From Patescibacteria group bacterium (GTDB lineage Bacteria; Patescibacteriota; Minisyncoccia; Minisyncoccales; GWA2-46-15): a stretch of DNA of 12,523 nucleotides. The DNA lies in the NCBI GenBank assembly GCA_018895125.1, contig JAHIOR010000083.1, forward strand, positions 1-12,523, given 5' to 3'. Positions 1 to 5,030 of the stretch are shown in pieces (positions within the stretch are counted from its first letter, which is position 1; each line of letters opens with the position of its first letter). The position numbers were made by a program, and so were the translations under genes. The notes beneath the pieces were generated by a model. It was not told the origin of the DNA, searched no databases, and saw only the letters and a program-made list of their open reading frames with translations.

Positions 1-272
1 CCAAGCCGAAAGGCGGAGCTAATCCCAACAAACCTCGTCTCAGTCCGGATTGAGGGCTGCAACTCGCCCTCATGAAGCCGGAATCGCTAGTAATCGCCAA
101 TCAGATATGTGGCGATGAATACGTTCCTGAGTCTTGTACTCACCGCCCGTCACGTCAAGCGAGCTGGGAGTACCCGAAGCGCCAAGCAATTGGAACTAAG
201 GTAAGCTCAGTAAGAGGGACGAAGTCGTAACAAGGCACGCGTAGCGGAAGCTGTGCGTGGATCATATCATTT
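1..272 (+). rRNA. 16S ribosomal RNA, 3' end (partial)
   Basis: The 3' domain of small-subunit rRNA; the gene begins outside the window. Conserved blocks seen are GCTAGTAATCGC near 86, TGAATACGTTCC near 115, CACCGCCCGTCAC near 141-153 and GAAGTCGTAACAAGG near 220-235. Helix 45 is intact: a stem around 238-258 with the GGAA loop carrying the two adenosines methylated by KsgA. Two things are odd. The near-universal GTACACACCGCCC reads GTACTCACCGCCC (T at 140, E. coli position 1396). After GGATCA (259-264) the expected CCTCC is replaced by TATCA, so no anti-Shine-Dalgarno is present. The mature end is placed at about 272 by analogy with E. coli (8 bases after GGATCA); the true end cannot be read from DNA. 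Confidence 0.96.
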
Positions 273-400
273 TAAAAAAAGATCGATAGGGATTGATGAC
301 TGAGAATTCTATTATCAATTCCATTAGGCATTAGTCTTGGAGCCTTCAAATTAAGACTACTTATCGGAACAACTCTAAGAGACTATTTGATCAAAAAAGC

Positions 401-425
401 AAAAGCCGCCTTATGGGCGGTTTTT
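401..425 (+). terminator. Intrinsic terminator after 16S rRNA
   Basis: Arms 401-410 and 416-425 pair over 10 positions (one G-U) around a 5-base loop; the 3' arm ends in five T. It would end the 16S transcript here, which argues against a linked 23S gene. Confidence 0.8.
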
Positions 426-443
426 GTGCTTAAAGATAAAGAC

Positions 444-471
444 AAAAGCTAGACAGAGGTCTAGCTTTTTT
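444..471. terminator. Second, bidirectional intrinsic terminator
   Basis: Perfect 10-bp arms AAAAGCTAGA (444-453) and TCTAGCTTTT (460-469) with a 6-base loop, flanked by T on the right and A on the left. It can back up the 16S terminator on the plus strand and may also serve the minus-strand mannosyltransferase gene that converges from the right. Confidence 0.75.
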
Positions 472-504
472 AGGAAGAAGAAGGTGCAAAATGTGCTATT
501 GATT

Positions 505-598
505 GGTCTGTCCCGACGCGGGACGAACGAACTTACTCAACGTGACTTCACCGGATGGCGCGGCCGCTTTGGGGATCAACACCGCATCGGGACAGACC
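505..598. repeat. Long GC-rich inverted repeat
   Basis: Arms 505-521 and 582-598 are 17 bases long and match at 16 positions; the one mismatch becomes a G-U pair in minus-strand RNA. The left arm contains a smaller palindrome (GTCCCG-acg-CGGGAC, 510-524). The 60-base middle contains GGCGCGGCCGC, an 11-mer that recurs at 3316-3326. It is markedly more GC-rich than the surroundings and belongs to the palindromic elements scattered in this window. Function unknown. Confidence 0.6.
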
Positions 599-704
599 GA
601 GGAATATACCATTATTAATGATATGCTCTTCGGTCCGTCCAGATGTCTATTAAACATTAAAGGTTCTGTCTATATGCTAGCAAAGTCAAAAAGAATAGTC
701 AAGG

Positions 705-2045
705 CTAGTGAAGTAGTCCGGCCAACGACTTATAAATAACCGTCATCTTTTCTGATAAAACAGCGCCGTAGCTGATGGGTGATATCATTAAAAATATCAA
801 CAAAGCAGTGATTAGATAGGAAAGATAGAATTCTTTTTTCCTCTTGCTAACCCATAACGCCAATAGAATAATAGCAAATGTCAAAGAGGGCAGATAGTGA
901 TAAACAAAAGCAGCCCTGGCCACAAAGACATAAGGTAAAAGATTGGCAAAATATCCGAGCAAAAGTACTAAATAGGCTTGATGCTTGGTTTTGAAAAGAC
1001 GATAAATTCCCCAGAATACGGCCAGCAAGCCTGAAAGCCAAATTAAAGGATTTCCCATTAAATAAATATTGGCTGATATATTGACATCTTTTTTCTCCCA
1101 ATACCAAACAGGCTTTCTCATTAAGGGCCACTGATACCACTTACTCGAATCAGTATGGCCCTTGGTTAAGCCTGAATTATAAGAATACATTTTCTGATTT
1201 AATTCAATGAGTTTAGATCCAAAAGACAAGTATTTTTGTTCTCGGCCGTCTTTAATTAAAGTACTTTGAAAATCTTGGCTCATGAAAGCATCTCCCGGGC
1301 CGCTAAACGTTAAAAGTTTAAAGTGGGGGATAAAGAAAAGGCTATAGGTAAAGATAAATAATATCAGGGAAATGATTACTTCTACGAGAAGCTTAAACAA
1401 TCTTTTCAAACTAATACTCTTTAAAAAACTGATAAAAGAAAGCAGAAAAATTATTCCCAAGAAAGATAAACCCGTCCATTTAATAGAAAAAGCCAAGCCT
1501 GCCAAAATCATGGATAAAAAGTAAAATAAGTGTTTTTTTAACCTATTGTTTTGTTTAGCGGAGAGAAGATAGACGAGAATTGAAGTAAAACCAAAAAAGA
1601 ATAAAAAGCTGTCAACTAAGATAAATTTTGACTCGACTAGAAAAGCATTATCAAAAACAATTAGTAAACCAGCCAGAAAAGCAGCTTTTTTTGATCCGCC
1701 AAGGGCAATAACAATCTGATAAACCACTAAAACAAAAAGAGCGCCAAATAAGGCCGGCAGGAATCTTAATATAAGTAAAGTTTGGGAACTAGCTGCCTCG
1801 CCAATTCTTTCAAAACTAATTCCGGGATCAAAGTTAAAAAGACTGGCAAAACTAGCAATCATCAATTTTCCTAAAGGCGGATGGATATCAAAGTAATACT
1901 GGTGGGTAAAGTAGGCTGAAACAAACTTGCCGAAATGAACCTCGTCAAAAACAACCTCAGCTGGATAACTAAGAAACAAAAACCTAGTTAGTAAGACTAG
2001 AGCAAAAAGAATAAGCAATAAGTGATTTTCTTTTAAAAACTTCAT
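705..2045 (-). CDS. PMT-family (GT39-like) dolichyl/polyprenyl-phosphate mannosyltransferase
   Basis: A 446-residue multi-pass membrane protein. Family knowledge: such enzymes move a sugar from a lipid-phosphate donor to protein or envelope acceptors on the outer face of the membrane. Seen: a first membrane segment at about residues 9-26, then an external loop with the acidic pair D34-E35 in VFDEVHFGKF, the expected catalytic position, and the PMT signature FDIHPPLGK around residues 52-60. Many further hydrophobic segments follow (about 92-112, 118-135, 145-165, 175-210, 220-240 and several near the C-terminus). It is the only minus-strand gene and is transcribed toward 16S. The ATG at 2045 is favoured because a promoter puts the RNA start about 2 bases upstream, with no SD, giving a nearly leaderless message. 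Sugar and acceptor specificity cannot be told; another GT-C glycosyltransferase such as an ArnT-like enzyme is the alternative. Confidence 0.85.
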   Translation of the reverse strand: MKFLKENHLLLILFALVLLTRFLFLSYPAEVVFDEVHFGKFVSAYFTHQYYFDIHPPLGKLMIASFASLFNFDPGISFERIGEAASSQTLLILRFLPALFGALFVLVVYQIVIALGGSKKAAFLAGLLIVFDNAFLVESKFILVDSFLFFFGFTSILVYLLSAKQNNRLKKHLFYFLSMILAGLAFSIKWTGLSFLGIIFLLSFISFLKSISLKRLFKLLVEVIISLILFIFTYSLFFIPHFKLLTFSGPGDAFMSQDFQSTLIKDGREQKYLSFGSKLIELNQKMYSYNSGLTKGHTDSSKWYQWPLMRKPVWYWEKKDVNISANIYLMGNPLIWLSGLLAVFWGIYRLFKTKHQAYLVLLLGYFANLLPYVFVARAAFVYHYLPSLTFAIILLALWVSKRKKEFYLSYLITALLIFLMISPISYGAVLSEKMTVIYKSLAGLLH

Positions 2046-2053
2046 GTTAAACT

Positions 2054-2082
2054 ATTGTAGCTAAATCCTGGCTTGAAATCAA
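2054..2082 (-). promoter_or_regulatory. Sigma-70-type promoter of the mannosyltransferase gene
   Basis: On the minus strand: TTGATT (2082-2077), a 17-base spacer, TACAAT (2059-2054). The predicted start of transcription is near 2047, only 2 bases before the ATG. Its -35 box overlaps that of the divergent promoter (2073-2101) by two bases, so the two may compete for polymerase. Confidence 0.6.
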
Positions 2083-2101
2083 AAAGAATTTCTGCTATAC
2101 T
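2073..2101 (+). promoter_or_regulatory. Sigma-70-type promoter of the unknown gene at 2162
   Basis: TTGAAA (2073-2078), 17-base spacer, TATACT (2096-2101) preceded by TGC, which adds an extended -10 element. Predicted start near 2108, giving a 5' leader of about 54 bases, unlike most neighbours. Confidence 0.7.
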
Positions 2102-2150
2102 GAAGTCGGTTTAGAAATTAAGCCAAACCTGATCTTTATAAAATTCCCAT

Positions 2151-2157
2151 AAGGAGG
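2151..2157 (+). promoter_or_regulatory. Strong Shine-Dalgarno site, unique in this window
   Basis: AAGGAGG lies 4 bases before the ATG at 2162. It is a perfect match to the classical anti-SD, which the 16S rRNA in this same window does not have. No other gene here shows such a site. Confidence 0.7.
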
Positions 2158-2161
2158 CAGT

Positions 2162-2584
2162 ATGCACACATTTAGACTTGGTAGATTAACCGTCAGCGTT
2201 AAACTTTCGCCGCCTTCACAGCTACAGCCATATTCTGGAATCGGCCGTTTCGTAAAAGAAACATATTGGGGCGATTTCCGCATCGGGGGAACCCGCTTGC
2301 TTGAATTAATTCAACGGGGGGCAAAAAGAATAATTCTCGAAAGCCCGGAAGGTTATTTCCTTGCGATACGCATCACCGGAGGAAAGGTGAAAATTGTTGC
2401 TACGTACCGTTGGCCTCCTCCTGGAAAGTTTATTGCCGGAACCATAAGCTTAAAGGAGCTAAAGGATAGGCTTCCCGAAATAGGAAGAGGGATAAGTTTA
2501 CTAAGGGATTTGTTGGAAATAACAACGGGAAATCAAAGTATTGGCGAAAAAGAAGCGCAACGGTTTATGGGGATGAAATGGTAA
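2162..2584 (+). CDS. Hypothetical protein, 140 residues
   Basis: I do not recognise the family. The product is a soluble-looking basic protein with no signal peptide or membrane segment. The N-terminal half is rich in Gly, Pro and Arg, the middle looks like alternating beta strands (about residues 50-80, with a GGKVKIVATYRWPPP stretch), and the C-terminal half is mainly helical (about 95-140). The start is set by a perfect SD site 4 bases upstream and a good promoter at 2073-2101; a terminator follows 7 bases after the stop, so it is a single-gene unit. Base composition is about 45% G+C over its first 180 bases, above that of the neighbouring mannosyltransferase gene, and codons such as CGG, CGC and GGG are used more freely. 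Together with the SD this suggests, but does not prove, acquisition from another lineage. Confidence 0.7.
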   Translation: MHTFRLGRLTVSVKLSPPSQLQPYSGIGRFVKETYWGDFRIGGTRLLELIQRGAKRIILESPEGYFLAIRITGGKVKIVATYRWPPPGKFIAGTISLKELKDRLPEIGRGISLLRDLLEITTGNQSIGEKEAQRFMGMKW

Positions 2585-2590
2585 AACAAA

Positions 2591-2619
2591 AAATAGGGCT
2601 AATAATGGCCCTATTTTTC
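2591..2619 (+). terminator. Intrinsic terminator after the unknown gene
   Basis: Arms AAATAGGGC (2591-2599) and GCCCTATTT (2607-2615) pair perfectly over 9 bp with a 7-base loop and run into a T tract. Confidence 0.85.
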
Positions 2620-2631
2620 TATTAAAGATTC

Positions 2632-2660
2632 TTGCTATAACAAAACTTTTCTGTTATCCT
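2632..2660 (+). promoter_or_regulatory. Promoter for the YbaK-like gene and the tRNA cluster
   Basis: TTGCTA (2632-2637), 17-base spacer, TATCCT (2655-2660). Predicted start near 2667, a leader of about 23 bases without SD. No other promoter or terminator is obvious before the tRNA genes, so this is probably the promoter for the tRNAs too. Confidence 0.55.
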
Positions 2661-2689
2661 GAAAACAGTTAAAAATTAATCTTAAAACC

Positions 2690-3187
2690 ATGCCTATTTC
2701 TGCCAAATTAAGCAAATTTTTAAGCACGAATAAGGTCAAATTTGAGGAGATTAAGCACCGCCAGGTTTTTACCGGCCTGGATAAAGCCGCTACCTTGAGA
2801 GTAAAACCCAGCCTCATTGCCAAAACCTTGGTCATGAAATCGGGAAAAGATTTAGCCATGGCAATTTTGGCAGCCAACAGAAACCTGGACAAAAAAAAGT
2901 TCGCCAAGGCGAGTAAATTGAAAAATCCGGATTTCGTTTCTGAAAAACTGATGAAAACAAAATTTAAGGGCTTTAAAGTCGGGGCCTTGCCGCCTTTTTG
3001 CCAAATGTTTAAAATCCCCGGTTTTATTGACAGGGGATTGCTCAAAGAAAAATCGGTTTACGCGTCAGCTGGCAATTACGAAACTTCGATAAGATTATCG
3101 CCAAAAGCGTTGGAAAAATCGGGAGCAATGAAAGCGGATTTTTCCGAAGCGAAAAAAATGGCAAAACCGAAAAAGAAAAAGAAATAA
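2690..3187 (+). CDS. ybaK: YbaK/EbsC-family aminoacyl-tRNA deacylase (editing protein)
   Basis: A 165-residue YbaK/ProX-like protein. Family role: hydrolysis of mischarged aminoacyl-tRNA in trans (for example Cys- or Ala-tRNA-Pro), protecting translation fidelity in the cytoplasm. Seen: helix and strand pattern beginning FLSTNKVKFEEIKH; VFTGLDKAA near residue 27; the IAKTLVMK strand with K45 at the position of the functional lysine of the family; LAANRNLDKKKFAKA near 60-74; the glycine loop KVGALPPF near 96-103; and GNYETSIRLSP near 128-138. Length is typical. The C-terminal tail is very lysine-rich (PKKKKK), perhaps for RNA contact. tRNA-Ile begins 7 bases after the stop, so protein and tRNAs seem to share one transcript. 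The substrate (which amino acid, which tRNA) cannot be decided. No SD precedes the ATG. Confidence 0.87.
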   Translation: MPISAKLSKFLSTNKVKFEEIKHRQVFTGLDKAATLRVKPSLIAKTLVMKSGKDLAMAILAANRNLDKKKFAKASKLKNPDFVSEKLMKTKFKGFKVGALPPFCQMFKIPGFIDRGLLKEKSVYASAGNYETSIRLSPKALEKSGAMKADFSEAKKMAKPKKKKK

Positions 3188-3194
3188 TTTGAAT

Positions 3195-3266
3195 GGGCGC
3201 GTAGTTCAATGGCAGAACGCTAAACTGATAATTTAGAGGTTGAAGGTTCGATTCCTTCCGCGCCCA
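3195..3266 (+). tRNA. tRNA-Ile(GAU)
   Basis: A 72-base cloverleaf. Acceptor GGGCGCG (3195-3201) pairs with CGCGCCC (3259-3265), discriminator A at 3266, no encoded CCA. D-arm GTTC/GAAC; anticodon stem CTAAA/TTTAG with loop CTGATAA, so anticodon GAU; T-arm with TTCGATT loop. It starts 7 bases after the YbaK-like gene. Ile(GAU) is one of the two tRNAs normally found in bacterial 16S-23S spacers. Confidence 0.95.
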
Positions 3267-3276
3267 CTTACAGACA

Positions 3277-3350
3277 GGGCCTATAGTTTAATGGGTCAAT
3301 TGAAAATTGACGGGCGGCGCGGCCGCCCGGGAAGAACTCTACATTTGCGC
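3277..3350 (+). pseudogene. tRNA-Phe-like relic
   Basis: A tRNA-like 5' end GGGCCTATAGTTTAATGG (3277-3294) runs directly into a perfect anticodon arm: stem GTCAA (3295-3299) with TTGAC (3307-3311) and loop TTGAAAA (anticodon GAA, Phe). The 3' half of the D-arm is missing, and in place of variable loop, T-arm and acceptor 3' strand there is a GC-rich hairpin (3311-3329) and sequence without TTCGA or a partner for the 5' acceptor strand. It therefore cannot fold as a normal tRNA. A broken or rearranged tRNA-Phe fits best; chance resemblance is possible. Confidence 0.4.
3311..3329. repeat. GC-only perfect hairpin within the tRNA cluster
   Basis: Arms CGGGCGGC (3311-3318) and GCCGCCCG (3322-3329) pair over 8 bp around GCG. 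All 19 bases are G or C in an AT-rich genome. It contains GGCGCGGCCGC, also present at 557-567. Confidence 0.65.
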
Positions 3351-3365
3351 CTTAATAATTTTGGC

Positions 3366-3437
3366 GGGCCCTTAGCTCAATGGTAGAGCGCTTCATTTGC
3401 AATGAAGAGGTTACCAGTTCGACTCTGGTAGGGTCCA
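3366..3437 (+). tRNA. tRNA-Ala(UGC)
   Basis: A 72-base cloverleaf. Acceptor GGGCCCT (3366-3372) pairs with AGGGTCC (3430-3436); the third pair is G3-U70, the classical identity element for alanyl-tRNA synthetase. Discriminator A at 3437, no encoded CCA. Anticodon stem CTTCA/TGAAG with loop TTTGCAA gives anticodon UGC; T-loop TTCGACT. With tRNA-Ile it reproduces the Ile-Ala order usual in a 16S-23S spacer, although 16S lies about 3 kb upstream. Confidence 0.96.
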
Positions 3438-3468
3438 CAAGACAATAGATTATTAAAAAAGTAGATAA

Positions 3469-3551
3469 CCAGGGGTGGCAGAGCGGCCAATTGCTCGAGA
3501 CTGTAAATCTCGCGGGGAAACCCTTCGCAGGTTCGAATCCTGCCCCCTGGA
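3469..3551 (+). tRNA. tRNA-Tyr(GUA), bacterial body with archaeal-type C1:G72
   Basis: An 83-base class II tRNA. Acceptor CCAGGGG (3469-3475) pairs perfectly with CCCCTGG (3544-3550), discriminator A at 3551. D-arm GCA/TGC with the GAGCGG loop core; anticodon stem CGAGA/TCTCG with loop CTGTAAA, so anticodon GUA; a long variable arm with GGG-AAA-CCC; T-arm GCAGG/CCTGC with loop TTCGAAT. The long variable arm is the bacterial form of tRNA-Tyr. The first pair is C1:G72, whereas bacterial tRNA-Tyr normally has G1:C72; C1:G72 is the archaeal and eukaryal identity element. The TyrRS in this window (6562-7644) is of the archaeal type and fits it. Confidence 0.96.
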
Positions 3552-3555
3552 CTTC

Positions 3556-3591
3556 GTAAAACAAGCGCCCTTCATGGGCGTTTTGTTTTAC
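3556..3591. terminator. Terminator after the tRNA cluster
   Basis: Arms 3556-3570 and 3576-3591 pair almost fully (one bulge), with a core GCGCCC/GGGCG and A/T-rich outer parts, so the stem can act in both directions. It probably ends the YbaK-tRNA transcript. Confidence 0.75.
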
Positions 3592-3620
3592 GATATTTTC
3601 TGGTATAGATTCGAAGGCCG

Positions 3621-3659
3621 GACCCCGAACGAAGTGAGGGGGAGGCGGGGTCGCGACCC
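3621..3659. repeat. Nested GC-rich palindromes
   Basis: GACCCCG (3621-3627) pairs with CGGGGTC (3646-3652), and inside lies a CCCC/GGGG stem (around 3623-3642). Overlapping the right arm is a perfect 12-bp palindrome GGGTCGCGACCC (3648-3659), so alternative folds are possible. It lies between the tRNA-Tyr terminator and a copy of the tRNA 3' end. Function unknown; resembles REP-like elements. Confidence 0.55.
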
Positions 3660-3682
3660 ACGCCAGGGCGGGGAGTTGTGAC

Positions 3683-3700
3683 CGAATCCTGCCCCCTGGA
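3683..3700 (+). repeat. 18-bp copy of the tRNA-Tyr 3' end (att-like)
   Basis: CGAATCCTGCCCCCTGGA here is identical to 3534-3551, the T-arm 3' part and acceptor 3' strand of tRNA-Tyr. Direct repeats of a tRNA 3' end commonly mark integration by tyrosine recombinases, but only 131 bases lie between the copies and no integrase is present. It could be an empty or collapsed integration site, or a partial tRNA duplication. Confidence 0.6.
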
Positions 3701-3714
3701 TTTTCAATCCAAAG

Positions 3715-3745
3715 AATCGCTTTTTAGGCGGTTTTTTGGTAGAGT
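3715..3745 (+). terminator. Terminator with a -10-like box directly behind it
   Basis: AATCGC (3715-3720) pairs with GCGGTT (3728-3733) followed by six T in total (3732-3737). TAGAGT (3740-3745), a -10-like hexamer, starts two bases after the T tract and lies 41 bases before the ATG at 3787. The same terminator plus -10 arrangement recurs at 5393-5408, 6140-6155 and 6504-6519. Confidence 0.5.
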
Positions 3746-3786
3746 AAAAGTAGAAAGCCATTTTAGAATTTGATAAAAATAATCTT

Positions 3787-4119
3787 ATGAAGAAACCTTT
3801 AATAATCTTCGGAGCAATTATTTCAGTTTTAATTATCATTTTATCACTTTTTCCTATAGATCCGGCTAATAAATTATTAGAATGGCTATTTATAATCTTT
3901 TGTACTGTTGGAATAGCGTTAGTACTATTTGGCATCGGTCTTATCCCAATTGCCGTTTTGGTCTTAGTTATTAGTTTAATTATAAAGAGTGAAAAGGTAA
4001 AAGCGGGAATAAGCATTCTAAGACGAATTTTCGTAAAACTATTTGAATACGGTGTCATCTCATTATTGGTTGCCTCTCTATTCAAAGCCATACCTTGGTT
4101 GATTGGTATATTTAGATAA
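3787..4119 (+). CDS. Hypothetical membrane protein, 110 residues
   Basis: I do not recognise the family. The protein is almost entirely hydrophobic, with about four membrane segments: residues 4-24, 32-50, 52-68 and 86-105. Charged residues sit mainly between the third and fourth segments (KSEKVKAGISILRRIF), which probably form a cytoplasmic loop. There is no catalytic-looking motif. The ATG has no SD. A promoter may be the TAGAGT box at 3740-3745 or an AT-rich box immediately upstream of the start (GATAAAAAT, ending 6 bases before the ATG). It stands alone, downstream of the tRNA cluster and upstream of another orphan in the same direction. Confidence 0.65.
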   Translation: MKKPLIIFGAIISVLIIILSLFPIDPANKLLEWLFIIFCTVGIALVLFGIGLIPIAVLVLVISLIIKSEKVKAGISILRRIFVKLFEYGVISLLVASLFKAIPWLIGIFR

Positions 4120-4200
4120 GATGTTCACTATGGGGGAAAAAGAGTTATTGGTAGGATAAAATATTGTAGTTAATCCACAAAAAACAAATTCAAATAAAAT

Positions 4201-4659
4201 ATGAATAAAAAAACACTTTTCTTACTTGCAATCATTATCATCGTTACCCTTGTCGCTTTGATAGTGGTCAAGATGTCTTTTACCAGCCAAAACTTTAATG
4301 AATCCCCAGGATACAATACACCTATTGGACAAAAAACGAATCTAAAATTTGCATGGGGTGTCATGTGTGATTCCACCATAGATCCGAATTCCGCATCAAA
4401 AGATGGTATCATCAAAAAAGAGTGGGGTAATGAGAATAGACTAACGGTTGAAGCTTATGTCATAACAGTTTCCGAGGGGGCAATAATAAAAGTAGATTAC
4501 AAGATAAATGGGGATAATTTGGTTTTAGAATATGGGCTAGACGCAAGATATGCACCAACTTCACGCATTTGTGCTCACAAATTTATATATGAAATCACTG
4601 GGTTAGATAGAAAAGACTATATTATTTCTCTGAGTAACAATAATAGTCTCGTTCAATAA
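4201..4659 (+). CDS. Hypothetical exported or membrane-anchored protein, 152 residues
   Basis: Residues 1-25 form a basic start (MNKKTL) and a long hydrophobic segment, either an uncleaved anchor or a signal peptide; the rest is hydrophilic and would lie outside the membrane. The outer part looks like a beta-strand domain with two cysteines, C56 (GVMCDST) and C124 (RICAHKF), that could form a disulfide. The C-terminal pattern C-A-H-K-F-I-Y-E-I-T-G-L followed by a tyrosine and alternating hydrophobics is a layout seen in small secreted beta-sandwich proteins, but I cannot assign a family. No SD precedes the ATG; the upstream bases are very A-rich. No terminator of good quality follows; a dispersed repeat starts directly after the stop. 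Confidence 0.7.
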   Translation: MNKKTLFLLAIIIIVTLVALIVVKMSFTSQNFNESPGYNTPIGQKTNLKFAWGVMCDSTIDPNSASKDGIIKKEWGNENRLTVEAYVITVSEGAIIKVDYKINGDNLVLEYGLDARYAPTSRICAHKFIYEITGLDRKDYIISLSNNNSLVQ

Positions 4660-4660
4660 A

Positions 4661-4698
4661 ACAGGTTCTAACGTCGTCCCATAGGTCATAATCCTGAG
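4661..4698. repeat. Dispersed repeat, short copy
   Basis: ACAGGTTCTAAC (4661-4672) is joined directly to a 26-base block (4673-4698, GTCGTCCC...ATCCTGAG). Both blocks recur at 5901-5912 (identical) and 5971-5996 (24 of 26 identical), where 58 bases separate them. Confidence 0.65.
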
Positions 4699-4817
4699 AG
4701 CCCGCAGGCCGAAGAGCAGAACCAGATAAAATCGATTGAGTGATTAAAAATAATTAAAACCGAGGATTGTCCAGGTTCAGATACATCTGATACATTTTTT
4801 AAGTTCGTAACGTGATG

Positions 4818-4851
4818 ACTTCTTACCACTGCTATAGCAGAGATAAGAAGT
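4818..4851. repeat. 34-base palindrome with GCTATAGC core
   Basis: Outer arms ACTTCTTA (4818-4825) and TAAGAAGT (4844-4851), a 3-base mismatch on each side, and a perfect central 12-bp palindrome CTGCTATAGCAG (4829-4840). The symmetry suggests a dimeric-protein binding site or a hairpin. The core is the 8-mer repeated three times upstream of mreC. Confidence 0.65.
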
Positions 4852-4985
4852 TAATAATGTTATCAGTCAACTGGTTAACGCATCTAAAATTAACATCGGA
4901 TTTCACTAACAGTTATGGTGATCGCAATAAATATTAGTTGTTAAAAATTCCAGGTGTATTATATGTCATGAACCAGTACAGGGAT

Positions 4986-5013
4986 TTGACAATGGTTATC
5001 GTAAAGATATAAT
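4986..5013 (+). promoter_or_regulatory. Consensus sigma-70 promoter
   Basis: TTGACA (4986-4991), 16-base spacer, TATAAT (5008-5013), both perfect hexamers. The predicted start is near 5020, giving an 11-base leader without SD. A second box TATATA (5019-5024) lies exactly 6 bases before the ATG but lacks a good -35. Confidence 0.75.
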
Positions 5014-5030
5014 AGAAATATATAAAAAAC

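Larger units (their letters stand above)
273..704. other. Non-coding 16S trailer and intergenic region
   Basis: No credible gene is seen here; short open frames overlap hairpins and have no family signature. Directly after 16S there are two stem-forming segments that look like rRNA trailer or processing structures: 289-297 with 314-322 (9 pairs, one G-U) and 332-338 with 353-359 (7 pairs). Two terminators follow (401-425 and 444-471), then a long GC-rich inverted repeat (505-598). No tRNA and no 23S rRNA 5' end is found, so the usual 16S-tRNA-23S arrangement is absent. Confidence 0.7.
4660..5030. other. Intergenic region with repeats and a promoter
   Basis: No credible gene is seen in these 371 bases. 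They hold a short copy of a dispersed repeat (4661-4698), a large palindrome with a GCTATAGC core (4818-4851) and a consensus promoter for the next gene (4986-5013). The part between 4852 and 4985 is AT-rich with no structure I can support. Confidence 0.6.

Noticed and set aside
273..400. A linked 23S rRNA or tRNA behind 16S
   Set aside because: No conserved 23S start or cloverleaf is seen, and terminators follow at 401 and 444.
424..739. Two short plus-strand open frames after 16S
   Set aside because: They run through a terminator and a long inverted repeat, have no start signal and no recognisable protein pattern.
3352..3681. Open frames on both strands over the tRNA-Ala and tRNA-Tyr genes
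   Set aside because: They are translations of tRNA sequence and of the GC-rich palindromes.
3552..3682. A complete integrated mobile element between the tRNA-Tyr 3' end copies
   Set aside because: Only 131 bases lie between the copies and there is no integrase or coding capacity.
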